Source: a virus
Reading direction: 5' to 3' (one strand)
DNA: 21,745 nt
Virus record (IMG/VR): IMGVR_UViG_3300010885_037026
Location: 1-21,745 of that record
The notes under the pieces were generated by a model that was not told the DNA's origin, did no database searches, and saw only the letters and a list, made by a program, of their open reading frames with translations. The translations under genes were made by a program, and so were the position numbers. Positions 1-8,413 of this stretch are shown piece after piece (within the stretch, counting starts at the first letter, position 1; the number at the start of each line of letters is the position of its first letter).

Positions 1-1
1 A

Positions 2-76
2 AGGTTTCAAAGCCACCCAAACTGGCCACATAAATGTAGTGCGTTAGTAGATGCAATTGAACTAAGAGTACATTAA
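2..76 (+). CDS. Possible C-terminal end of an upstream gene (partial)
   Basis: The window opens inside what may be the last 24 codons of a gene that starts upstream. This frame is open from base 2 to a TAA at 74-76 and reads as an ordinary protein end, closing with residues SALVDAIELRVH, which could be a short helix. It stops 27 bp before the next start, the spacing seen elsewhere in this block. Frame 3 is also open, to a TAG at 45-47, so the choice of frame is uncertain. No function can be given. Confidence 0.4.
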   Translation, partial: RFQSHPNWPHKCSALVDAIELRVH

Positions 77-78
77 CA

Positions 79-86
79 AATAAATA
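79..86 (+). promoter_or_regulatory. Candidate T4-type late promoter box
   Basis: The octamer AATAAATA matches the T4 late-promoter consensus TATAAATA at seven of eight positions. It lies 17 bp before the ATG of the 1850-aa structural gene and just after the stop of the presumed upstream gene. A late promoter here would give a very short leader that still holds the purine-rich GAGG and AGAGA before the ATG. The site is in AT-rich DNA, so chance matches are likely. Confidence 0.4.
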
Positions 87-103
87 TATCTGAGGATCAG
101 AGA

Positions 104-3100
104 ATGACAACTAACGTATTAAATTTACCGGGTAATTATAAAATTGTAGCTAGTGGCACTAATGGCACTGTTTATATATCTGCGAATACTGTTTTAGGTA
201 CTGGTACTTATACTAATTCAGTACAAGTTCTTTCTACATTTACAAGTGATTTAATTCCATCTATTACAACACCTGGTATTGGTGTGTATAATTTAGGAAC
301 TGAGATTAACTCATGGCAAACATTTTACATAAATCAAATACAACAAGTTGGAACTGGCACACAATATTTAAATACATTTTCTAATACAGAAAACGTAGGA
401 AATGGTAGTAAACCATATGCCCCATTCACTGGCAACAATGCTTCAACCTCTTGGATGTGGGATGGACTATACGATAGTACAGAAAATAGAAAACAAGCTG
501 CGATATATGTTGCAGGCGGTGTTGGCATTGAAAAAGATTTAAATGTTGGCGGACATATATATGGAAGAATTGAATTTGCTAATACCACTACATATATTGT
601 ATTCACAAATACTAACGAGTCCATAGAATATAATATTTCTTTTATTAGTAGAGAATATCCATTAGACAATCAAAGTTCATTATATATTGATACAACTAGT
701 ACATCTGTTAGATCAACTAGTTCTACTGGATTAACTTATAATGCATTTCTTGGTAGAATTAGTACTGACAGAATGTTGGTCGCACAAACTGATAGATCTA
801 CTAGTACACAAACAGGTGCATTAGTTGTCAATGGTGGAGTGGGTATTGCTGGTACAATGACCATTGGCGGCAGTATATTACCAACACCAACTCTTCAGAA
901 TAAAATTGGTAACACATCGTCGCAATGGGCCGAAGCACATATACATGACATCTACACTAAATTAATTACATCTACAACAAGTACAATTGAAATTAAGCCT
1001 GGTGGCGGCTTGACAGATGTTTATGGAGATATTAGAGTCCGTGGTACAAATCCTATTGGTACAGCACCAGTAGTTACAAATGTTCTTTATGTTACAGTTG
1101 ACGGTAATGATACCAATGATGGTAGAGCCATGGATGCTAGTCGTGCTTGCCGTACAATTGGCGCAGCACTTAATAGTCCATACTATCAACCAGGTACACA
1201 AATTTTAGTTAGTCCTGGCCATTATTTAGAAGACAATCCTCTAAGACTAAAACCATATACTAGTGTTAGAGGTAGTGATATTCGTACAACATTTATTGAA
1301 CCTATCAATAAAACACAAGACTTATTCCATCTTGAAAGCGGATGCTATCTTAACTACATGACATTTTTAAATGGGCGTAGTGGTTTATTAGAAGGACAAT
1401 ATGCTCAAGGATTTAATCGTGGTGCATATGCAACATCATTCCCTCCACTAACAGGTGATGAACGTATTGACTTATTCCATTCACCTTATGTACAAAACTG
1501 TACTAATCAAAGCGGTCCATGGTTAAAAGATGGAACAATGTTTGTACCTGATCAAACGGTTCAAGTTCCTGTAGCAGTTGGAACAGGCACATGGGTAGCT
1601 AATACAACGACCATTGTTGTATCTACCAGCATGGGTACAATTGTCCTTGGTATGTCTATTAATGCTGGACAACAAAATCCAGGATTTTTTAATGCTCGTA
1701 CATTGTTGTTGGCTAATAAGCCATTCTTACAAGAACAAGTTGTTAAGTACATTAATCAGCAAATATCAATCAATGCTGGAATATGGAACAATTTTACTTA
1801 TAATCAAGAAAAATGTCGCAGAGACGTTGGTATATTAATTGAGAATGTTGCGTATGATGCAGCATTTGGCGGAAATGAAAAAGCAGTTGAAAGCGGATTA
1901 GCATACTACAACGGTGTAGTTAGTTTAATTGCAGGTCAGGAAGCACAAACCACTGCTGCTATAACTTATCTTAAAAATCGTTGTTTAGAAGTTATAACCA
2001 ACACTCCATGTACAAATACTATTGTTGGTGGATTATATACACAAGTACAAAATACTGTTTTAACAAATGGCGATATCTCAAATAGTTCAATAACAAAGTT
2101 ATTTGAAATTATTACTACCATAATTAATAATGGACCTAGTGCTGCTCCTAGTGTTTATAAGAGTACAGGACCCGATGCTGCTTTTGTTAGTGCTGAAATA
2201 TTAATGCAGGCTAATAGAAAATTCATCCAAGAAGATACTATTAACTATATTAATAATGAAATTTATAATATTGGTGATGGATGGTTTCCGTATAACAAAA
2301 TTAAATGTCGTAGAGATACAAGATTAATTGTTGATTCTATTTCACTTGACTTATTATATAGCAGTCTTACACAAAGTAATTTTGCTGGAATTCAATATTG
2401 GAATAAAAGTGGATACATTGGAAATATTTCTACAGAAATAAACACAACTACTAGTGCTGTTAGATATTTAAAAGATTTATCTATTAAAATTATAAAAAAT
2501 ATTACACCAGCCGACGAGTTAGTAGATAGATTTTATGTTGCAACACAAGATACAAGTGTAGAATCAGCAACGGATACAGAAGTTTCTATCATTAGTCAAT
2601 TGTTTAATACAATAATAGATATCCTTAATGGCACAAATACTACGTGGACTGATAGTATTATTCCTAATGGAAATGTAAGCCAGTTATTGAGTATTCAACA
2701 TGCTGTAACTTCTTTACAAAATAATAAATCTTATATTAAAGAAGAAGTAAATGCATATGTTCAAGCATCTATTGCCAGCGGAGGATTAGGATTTTCGTCA
2801 TCAAATTATAATCCAGATACCTGCAAGAGAGATGTTGGATTCATGATAGATTGTGTATCATTTGACTTACTACTTGGCGGTAATCGTCAGAGTATTCAAG
2901 CAGGAGTTTATTATCTTGGATTTAGTTCAAGTACTACTATACAAGGTCAAGAAATTCAGACAACTAATGCATTTACATATTTGTCTACAATAGCACAAAA
3001 AATTATACAAAATATTCCTGTGTCTGCAATGCAGTTAAAAGTAAAACAAAATTTATCTCTTGATCCTGCTACTTCTACCGAAGCAACTAATTTAAATGCA

Positions 3101-5656
3101 AAAGTAACTAAAATTAATAGTATCATAAATGATATTAATAATAAAGATGCTGGACTTCCTATTTCTTATCTTACAAGAAGTACTGATATTAATGTTATTA
3201 ATGCATATAATTCTTTGTTGGCCAACAAAGAATTTATTGTTGAAGAAGTAATTGCTTATATTGATCAAACTTACAATCCAGGTAAGTTTAATTATAATGA
3301 AGAACTATGCTATAGAGATACAGGTCTAATTGTTGATGCAGTTAGCCAAGATATCTTATTAGGTGGCAATCAGAAATCTGTAGAGGCTGGACTAGCATAT
3401 TGGAATTTTGGTTACAATCAAGTAACTGGACAAGAAACTACCACAACAATGGCAATTAATCATGCTAGAGATATTGCTTTGCAAATTATTGCTAACACTG
3501 CTGTAACTCCGCAGGCACAAACGCTTACTCCACAAGTTATTAATACATTCTTCCAGTATGGCTCTGATTATATGCCACAACAAGCGGTAACTCGTAACTT
3601 TGGTATTGTAACTGATATTATTGAAAGAGGTCCGTTATATGCACCTCCAATATATGCAGGCGATGGATTATTTGCATTAACTGGGTTAAATGGATCCGAT
3701 GTAAAAATATCTCCAAAAGTTACATCTGTCTCTAACATTAGTGGAAATCAATATTTAATTGGATTAAGTGAACCAACTATTGGTTTTGGGAATAATGCCA
3801 CATTATATTTTGGCAACACCTCGATATATCCTATACGAGATTCAGAAGTAGAAGCATTAAGTTTAGAATATACAAACACTGCTACAACATGGAATACCCG
3901 TAAAGTTGATCCAATCGGAAGTATGGGAGGTAGTTTAGTCGATGGTGCAGTGATTAGTACTCGCAGCCCTATTCAATCATTTGTTTATGATGCATTTACA
4001 CAAGTTAATCAAGGCGGTAGAGGTGTACATATTACTAATAATGGATATGCACAGTTAGTTTCTGTGTTTACAATTTTCTGCTCAATTGGTGTACAAACAG
4101 ACAATGGCGGTATTGCAAGTATTGTTAATAGTAATGCTAACTTTGGTGATATTTGTTTATTGTCAACTGGCTATGGAGAACGTAAATTTAGTGGAACAAT
4201 TTATAATCCAGATTATAAAGCATATCCAGATGATCCAGATCTCAATAATTATTATCCAAATGGATTTTGGCCAAATAATGCTCGTGTCAGAGTATTCTTA
4301 CCTGACATTGATGATAGACCACACATTTCATTGGTTATGGAAGTAGTACCTCCAAACACATACAAAGATTTTTCAGGAACAATTGTACCTTATAGAAATG
4401 ATCAAGGATTCCCTGGGTTCTTAAATGCTGCTCCTAATACTGGAACATTAACAACTAGCAGTATTACAATTACTGGTATTGATACCACTGGTATTGCTAT
4501 AGGAAATAGTTTATACATACGAGATCAATATGGAAGCCAAGTTGGGTCAAATGGTTTACAATATGCAGCTAGCGGAACGGTTGTAACAGCAATTGGCTAT
4601 CAGAGTGTTACATTAAATTTTGCACTAACAAGTGGCGGTTTTGATTCAGGAAACACCGCAAATAGTTACAATAATAACTATTTTGATCTATATTTTTGCG
4701 GAAATGCTTACTATACAGTACTGAGTAGCGAAGTAGGTGATAATCCTAAAACATCAGGTATTAATATATTATCAGCTGCTGGTACAGGCGGCGCTGATCA
4801 AATAGCTAATCATCGAGCAGCATTAACTTATTTAAACACATTGGTTGATCAAGTTATTGATAATCAAACAGTAACAAGATTACAAACTAATATAAGTCAA
4901 ACTAAATTATCGTTGGTAACAGGTGGAGCCAAAGCGACAACATTTATTGATCTAAGATTTGAAGAAATAGATTTAATTATTGGTGCTGCTAATCTACCAG
5001 CGGCAGAAGCAGTAAGACCTCCATCGCAACGAACAAAGACCGGCCCTGCTGTACAAGGCAGCGGCAGTGCAATTACGTTAATTAAAGCAAACATTGACTT
5101 TTTAGCTGCAGAAATTTACGCTTACATAACATCACCTAGCGGATTAAATTTTACAAATTATAATCAAGATAAATGCGACAGAGATATTAGATTAATTCTA
5201 CAAAGATTAATCTATGATATTGAAACCGGCGGAAGATATAATAGTGTAATGTCTGGGTTAAGTTATTGGTCAAGAGATAACGCACATCACATTGTACAAC
5301 TTGGTGAAAATGTAACAAGAACCGACTTATTCCCAGATGGATCAAGTGTAAACTTCTATCAACGTAGTTATATTAGTGCCAGTGGATATGTATTTGAATA
5401 CGTAGGTGCTGGTACTAATTACGGAGCACTACCACAACGAGGTGTTGCAGATCCTGTACAAGGTAAAGAAGTTGTGCAGTTAGATAGTGGTAAAGTATTC
5501 TTTACTTCAACTGATCAAAATGGTGACTTCCGTATTGGTCCAGGATTGGTAATTAGTCAAGCAACAGGTGTTCTAAGTGGTAGAACATTTACTAAATCTT
5601 TATTTGCTAATATGACTCCGTTCATTCTAGCAATTGAGGGCGGCGGCGTAATATAA
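104..5656 (+). CDS. Giant virion structural/adhesin protein, beta-helix plus helical repeats (1850 aa)
   Basis: Probably a very large tail-fibre or baseplate-associated virion protein. Residues 1-320 are Thr/Ser/Gly/Asn-rich beta sequence with two copies of the GGVGI cassette (around residues 140 and 245). From about 325 there is a pectin-lyase/DUF1565-like opening (YVTVDGNDTNDG, then SPGHYLEDNPLRL), typical of right-handed beta-helices. Residues ~537-1180 hold four tandem helical repeats of ~166 aa, each with a motif of the type YNxxxCxRD. Beta-helix-like sequence resumes around 1280-1380 (DGAVISTRSP, GGRGVHITNNGYAQLVS). A fifth helical repeat lies at ~1662-1740, and the C-terminus has a GKVFFTSTDQNGDFRIG segment that I recall from structural proteins of T4-like aquatic phages. 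The ATG follows GAGGATCAGAGA. There is no signal peptide or membrane segment. Virion role is well supported by context and composition; the exact position in the particle is unknown. Confidence 0.8.
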   Translation: MTTNVLNLPGNYKIVASGTNGTVYISANTVLGTGTYTNSVQVLSTFTSDLIPSITTPGIGVYNLGTEINSWQTFYINQIQQVGTGTQYLNTFSNTENVGNGSKPYAPFTGNNASTSWMWDGLYDSTENRKQAAIYVAGGVGIEKDLNVGGHIYGRIEFANTTTYIVFTNTNESIEYNISFISREYPLDNQSSLYIDTTSTSVRSTSSTGLTYNAFLGRISTDRMLVAQTDRSTSTQTGALVVNGGVGIAGTMTIGGSILPTPTLQNKIGNTSSQWAEAHIHDIYTKLITSTTSTIEIKPGGGLTDVYGDIRVRGTNPIGTAPVVTNVLYVTVDGNDTNDGRAMDASRACRTIGAALNSPYYQPGTQILVSPGHYLEDNPLRLKPYTSVRGSDIRTTFIEPINKTQDLFHLESGCYLNYMTFLNGRSGLLEGQYAQGFNRGAYATSFPPLTGDERIDLFHSPYVQNCTNQSGPWLKDGTMFVPDQTVQVPVAVGTGTWVANTTTIVVSTSMGTIVLGMSINAGQQNPGFFNARTLLLANKPFLQEQVVKYINQQISINAGIWNNFTYNQEKCRRDVGILIENVAYDAAFGGNEKAVESGLAYYNGVVSLIAGQEAQTTAAITYLKNRCLEVITNTPCTNTIVGGLYTQVQNTVLTNGDISNSSITKLFEIITTIINNGPSAAPSVYKSTGPDAAFVSAEILMQANRKFIQEDTINYINNEIYNIGDGWFPYNKIKCRRDTRLIVDSISLDLLYSSLTQSNFAGIQYWNKSGYIGNISTEINTTTSAVRYLKDLSIKIIKNITPADELVDRFYVATQDTSVESATDTEVSIISQLFNTIIDILNGTNTTWTDSIIPNGNVSQLLSIQHAVTSLQNNKSYIKEEVNAYVQASIASGGLGFSSSNYNPDTCKRDVGFMIDCVSFDLLLGGNRQSIQAGVYYLGFSSSTTIQGQEIQTTNAFTYLSTIAQKIIQNIPVSAMQLKVKQNLSLDPATSTEATNLNAKVTKINSIINDINNKDAGLPISYLTRSTDINVINAYNSLLANKEFIVEEVIAYIDQTYNPGKFNYNEELCYRDTGLIVDAVSQDILLGGNQKSVEAGLAYWNFGYNQVTGQETTTTMAINHARDIALQIIANTAVTPQAQTLTPQVINTFFQYGSDYMPQQAVTRNFGIVTDIIERGPLYAPPIYAGDGLFALTGLNGSDVKISPKVTSVSNISGNQYLIGLSEPTIGFGNNATLYFGNTSIYPIRDSEVEALSLEYTNTATTWNTRKVDPIGSMGGSLVDGAVISTRSPIQSFVYDAFTQVNQGGRGVHITNNGYAQLVSVFTIFCSIGVQTDNGGIASIVNSNANFGDICLLSTGYGERKFSGTIYNPDYKAYPDDPDLNNYYPNGFWPNNARVRVFLPDIDDRPHISLVMEVVPPNTYKDFSGTIVPYRNDQGFPGFLNAAPNTGTLTTSSITITGIDTTGIAIGNSLYIRDQYGSQVGSNGLQYAASGTVVTAIGYQSVTLNFALTSGGFDSGNTANSYNNNYFDLYFCGNAYYTVLSSEVGDNPKTSGINILSAAGTGGADQIANHRAALTYLNTLVDQVIDNQTVTRLQTNISQTKLSLVTGGAKATTFIDLRFEEIDLIIGAANLPAAEAVRPPSQRTKTGPAVQGSGSAITLIKANIDFLAAEIYAYITSPSGLNFTNYNQDKCDRDIRLILQRLIYDIETGGRYNSVMSGLSYWSRDNAHHIVQLGENVTRTDLFPDGSSVNFYQRSYISASGYVFEYVGAGTNYGALPQRGVADPVQGKEVVQLDSGKVFFTSTDQNGDFRIGPGLVISQATGVLSGRTFTKSLFANMTPFILAIEGGGVI
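1712..3520 (+). repeat. Four tandem ~166-residue helical repeats inside the giant protein
   Basis: Copies begin near nt 1712, 2209, 2721 and 3220 (residues about 537, 703, 873, 1039), spaced 166, 170 and 166 aa. Each starts with a helix of the type ANKxFIxEExxxYI, then a cysteine motif (YNQEKCRRD, YNKIKCRRD, YNPDTCKRD, YNEELCYRD), then a helix ending near LLGGN, then TTxAxxYLxxxxxxII. A fifth, diverged copy (YNQDKCDRD) sits near nt 5088-5320. DNA identity between copies is visibly low while the protein motif is kept, so this looks like an old duplication under protein-level constraint. Confidence 0.75.
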
Positions 5657-5667
5657 AAGGATAAATC

Positions 5668-6081
5668 ATGGCGTTAATTCCATTAAACACATTTAAAACA
5701 AAAACAACGTTGTTGAGTTCTTCAACGTCATATACTAGCTGGAGCGCGGGATTAACTACATCCACAGTATATACTGCTCCAATTGGAACTACTGCTATTA
5801 TATTAATGGCACAGGTGGCTAACATTAGTACACAAACACAATATTGTAGTTTCATGCATCATAGAAATAGACCAGTTTTACAAGATGCACAAGGTAACGG
5901 TAGACAAGATGGAAATACAGATAGTTTTTTAACCAAAAACTTTGCAATTCCTGCAGGTGATTCTGCATCAGTGTTAACAGGTAAGCTAATTTTAGAACAA
6001 CTAGATAGTATTCGAGCATATGCTAGTAACACAAGTACACTTCAACTAGTATTGAGCGTATTAGAAACAGCAAATACATAA
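5668..6081 (+). CDS. Small virion structural protein (137 aa)
   Basis: A small, beta-rich protein with no recognisable enzyme motif. It opens MALIPLNTFKTKTT and its core (VYTAPIGTTAIILMAQVANIS, then FAIPAGDSASVLTGKLILEQ) reads like a compact beta-sandwich. I recall similar short proteins next to large fibre genes in T4-like aquatic phages, where they are annotated only as structural. A GKLILE segment near residues 103-109 is followed by a short strand and ends without a coiled coil. The ATG is 11 bp after the previous stop and has AAAGG as its ribosome-binding site. Likely co-transcribed with its neighbours; it might be a fibre-associated or decoration protein. Confidence 0.65.
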   Translation: MALIPLNTFKTKTTLLSSSTSYTSWSAGLTTSTVYTAPIGTTAIILMAQVANISTQTQYCSFMHHRNRPVLQDAQGNGRQDGNTDSFLTKNFAIPAGDSASVLTGKLILEQLDSIRAYASNTSTLQLVLSVLETANT

Positions 6082-6093
6082 AGAGAGATTAAT

Positions 6094-7479
6094 ATGGCTA
6101 TTTTATTAAGTGGATCAAAATTAAGAACTGGTGGTAGTGGTGAGTTTTTACCATTAAAAGATGCACAACCCCAGTTACCTGCAACTGATTCCACTACCAC
6201 TGGCTTTACCTTAATCACTAATAACGTACTACAGACTAGATATGCATCTAGTTTGGGTAACATTGAGTTTAATCAATCAAGTATGTATAGTAATCAAAGT
6301 AAAGGAACTATTACTATACTTGCAACAGGCACAGTTTCAGTATCAACTAGCACAGCTACCGGAACGTTGGTTGTACAAGGAGGCGTTGGAATTGGTAGAA
6401 ATTTATGGGTTAAAGAAGATATCCATGTTAATAATTTAACAATAGGCCGCGGCTACGAAGGTAAAAATAATATTGTTATTGTTGGAAAAGCTGATACTAT
6501 TTTAGTTCCAGTAGCAGGACAAGAAAATTTATCAATTGGATATAATACATTACAAAGTTTAGATACTGCTCATAGAACAATTGCAATTGGTTCTCATATT
6601 TTTAGCACCGGAACATATATTGCTGATAGTATTGCTATTGGTAATAAAACTATGGAAAACTTAGGTGCTATTCACTCTGTATTTGTAAAAAGCATAACTG
6701 GTGCTACTCAAGCAAATCCTGTAGTAATAGAAGTTATAGGACACGGTTTAAGTACAGGGTCACATGTTATCATTACCAATTTAGGAGGAATGACACAATT
6801 AAATGGCAATGAATATTATGTTAATGCAGACAATGCTAATCATTTGTCCTTATATACTGATATTATTTTATCATCTAAAGTTGACGGTACTGGATATACA
6901 GCATATGCTAACAGTGGAACTTTATCTAGAGTAGTATATAGTAATAATAATATTGCCATAGGCAACGATACTGCTCCAAAATTAATTGATGGGGAACATA
7001 ATTTCTTTATTGGTAATAGAACTGCTAAAGATTTAAGTACAGGATCGTATAATTTCTTCTTAGGCACAGATGTTGGAAATAATATAACTCAAGGAAGTGG
7101 AATAATTTCCATTGGCGCTGAAACCATAATTGATGGAGTAGATGATCAAATAGGTATTGGTAGTGTATTTTATTATAACGGTACTGGAACTAGTGAAATA
7201 TATTCATCACTAAGTGTAGGGTTAGGTGAAGCGGCAATATCAACTTCGTCCGGAGCCCTTATGGTCACAGGTGGTGTTGGTATTTCTGGTAGTGTATACA
7301 GCGCAGAAGGTCAAGCAGACGAAAATTATCTGATATATACGCCTAGAATAACTATAAGTACAACGGCTCCTACGGATGCACGTATAGGAGATTTTTGGAT
7401 TAATACAACCATTAGTGCATATCTACAATATATCAATGATGGTGGCAACCGTCTTTGGTTGCAAGTTAGTTCAATTTAA
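6094..7479 (+). CDS. Fibre-like virion protein with YadA-head-like turns and an inserted FCCH-like domain (461 aa)
   Basis: Probable tail-fibre or tail-associated protein. The N-terminus (MAILLSGSKLRTGG) resembles that of the 641-aa protein at 13269. One GGVGIG cassette lies near residue 92 and another near 390. Between them are repeated turns of the type SxAIGxxT/A (SIGYNTL, AIGSHIF, SIAIGNKT, IAIGNDTA, FFIGNRTA, FFLGTDVG, ISIGAETI), as in the left-handed beta-roll of YadA/Hep_Hag trimeric adhesins. At about 198-282 these turns are interrupted by a domain with the pattern TGATQANPVVIE, GHGLSTGSHVIITN, GMTQLNG, GTGYTAYANSGTLSRV, which resembles the FCCH-like module common in phage tail proteins. 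The end (GDFWINTTISAYLQY, NRLWLQV) is a small Trp-rich beta module. Start is 12 bp after the previous stop with an AGAGAGA ribosome-binding site. Confidence 0.75.
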   Translation: MAILLSGSKLRTGGSGEFLPLKDAQPQLPATDSTTTGFTLITNNVLQTRYASSLGNIEFNQSSMYSNQSKGTITILATGTVSVSTSTATGTLVVQGGVGIGRNLWVKEDIHVNNLTIGRGYEGKNNIVIVGKADTILVPVAGQENLSIGYNTLQSLDTAHRTIAIGSHIFSTGTYIADSIAIGNKTMENLGAIHSVFVKSITGATQANPVVIEVIGHGLSTGSHVIITNLGGMTQLNGNEYYVNADNANHLSLYTDIILSSKVDGTGYTAYANSGTLSRVVYSNNNIAIGNDTAPKLIDGEHNFFIGNRTAKDLSTGSYNFFLGTDVGNNITQGSGIISIGAETIIDGVDDQIGIGSVFYYNGTGTSEIYSSLSVGLGEAAISTSSGALMVTGGVGISGSVYSAEGQADENYLIYTPRITISTTAPTDARIGDFWINTTISAYLQYINDGGNRLWLQVSSI

Positions 7480-7496
7480 TAAATGAGAAACATATC

Positions 7497-8402
7497 ATGT
7501 CAACATCGTCATTAGGATTCCCAATACCACCAGTACGTGTAAATGGTTATTTGTATACTCCTCCAGGAAGTAGCAAAACTTATAAATGGAGTGATCCTAC
7601 AGGCGCTTGGATAATACAAACTGCACAAAATACTGCTACTAGTGTTGTTAGTCCATTGGTTATCATTACCTCTGCTACTAATTCTATTTCCACAGAGACC
7701 GGTGCATTAGTTGTAAAAGGTGGAGTTGGTATTGGTGGAGATGTACATATAGGTGGAATACTTTTTACAAATGATGTTCCTGTGCTAACGGCAACAAGTT
7801 TTAATATCAGTGACGGACCAGATGGCGGAGTTGATACTAATATCGTACATGTTGTAGATCCAGTTTCGCATACATCGACTATATTAATTAATAATATTTC
7901 AACATTAGATACAGTAACAAGTAGGGGTGCGGTTAGTTCACATGTGATTACAATTACTAATGCTACTTCGTCAACTAGTGTTAGTTCAGGTGCATTAGTA
8001 GTCACCGGTGGCGTTGGAATTGCAGGAAGGGTAAATACAGAAAGTATACAAATTGCTGATACTGTATTTGACTCAACTGATACTTTTGTAAATTCAACAG
8101 ATGAATATGTTGTTGATTCTTACTTGTTGAGTCAATATACATCGTCAAAATATTTTATACAAATATCAGACGGAACTAATTCTCATGCAGTAGAAATGAT
8201 TTTAACTGCAAGTAGTGATGGAACACCATATATGACACAATACGGACAAGTAACCACAGCAGGGGAATTAGGAACATTTAGTGCAACAGGAGAATCAACC
8301 AGTGGTGGCGATATATTAATATCTTTAACGTTTAGAACAACAATTTTCCCACCAACAAAACGTATTAAAGTATTAAGAACAGCAATGACCTCTGGTATTT
8401 AA
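7497..8402 (+). CDS. Fibre-like virion protein (301 aa)
   Basis: Probable fibre or tail-tip protein. Residues ~1-40 (PPVRVNGYLYTPPGSSKTY, then KWSDPTGAWI) form a Trp/Tyr-rich module that resembles the C-terminal end of the 461-aa neighbour. Two GGVGI cassettes follow (around residues 70-85 and 165-180) with Thr/Ser-rich beta linkers between them. The C-terminal third (from about residue 200: YVVDSYLLSQYTSSKYFIQI, then YGQVTTAGELGTFSA and PPTKRIKVLRTAM) looks like a separate beta-sandwich domain that I recall from structural proteins of T4-like aquatic phages. There is no signal peptide, membrane segment or catalytic motif. The start is 17 bp after the previous stop and the gene ends 11 bp before the next start. 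Confidence 0.7.
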   Translation: MSTSSLGFPIPPVRVNGYLYTPPGSSKTYKWSDPTGAWIIQTAQNTATSVVSPLVIITSATNSISTETGALVVKGGVGIGGDVHIGGILFTNDVPVLTATSFNISDGPDGGVDTNIVHVVDPVSHTSTILINNISTLDTVTSRGAVSSHVITITNATSSTSVSSGALVVTGGVGIAGRVNTESIQIADTVFDSTDTFVNSTDEYVVDSYLLSQYTSSKYFIQISDGTNSHAVEMILTASSDGTPYMTQYGQVTTAGELGTFSATGESTSGGDILISLTFRTTIFPPTKRIKVLRTAMTSGI

Positions 8403-8413
8403 AGGAATAAAAA

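Noticed and set aside
4086-4346. 86-aa plus-strand frame inside the 1850-aa gene
   Set aside because: Ile/Met-rich out-of-frame shadow with no start context; the main frame here is continuous.
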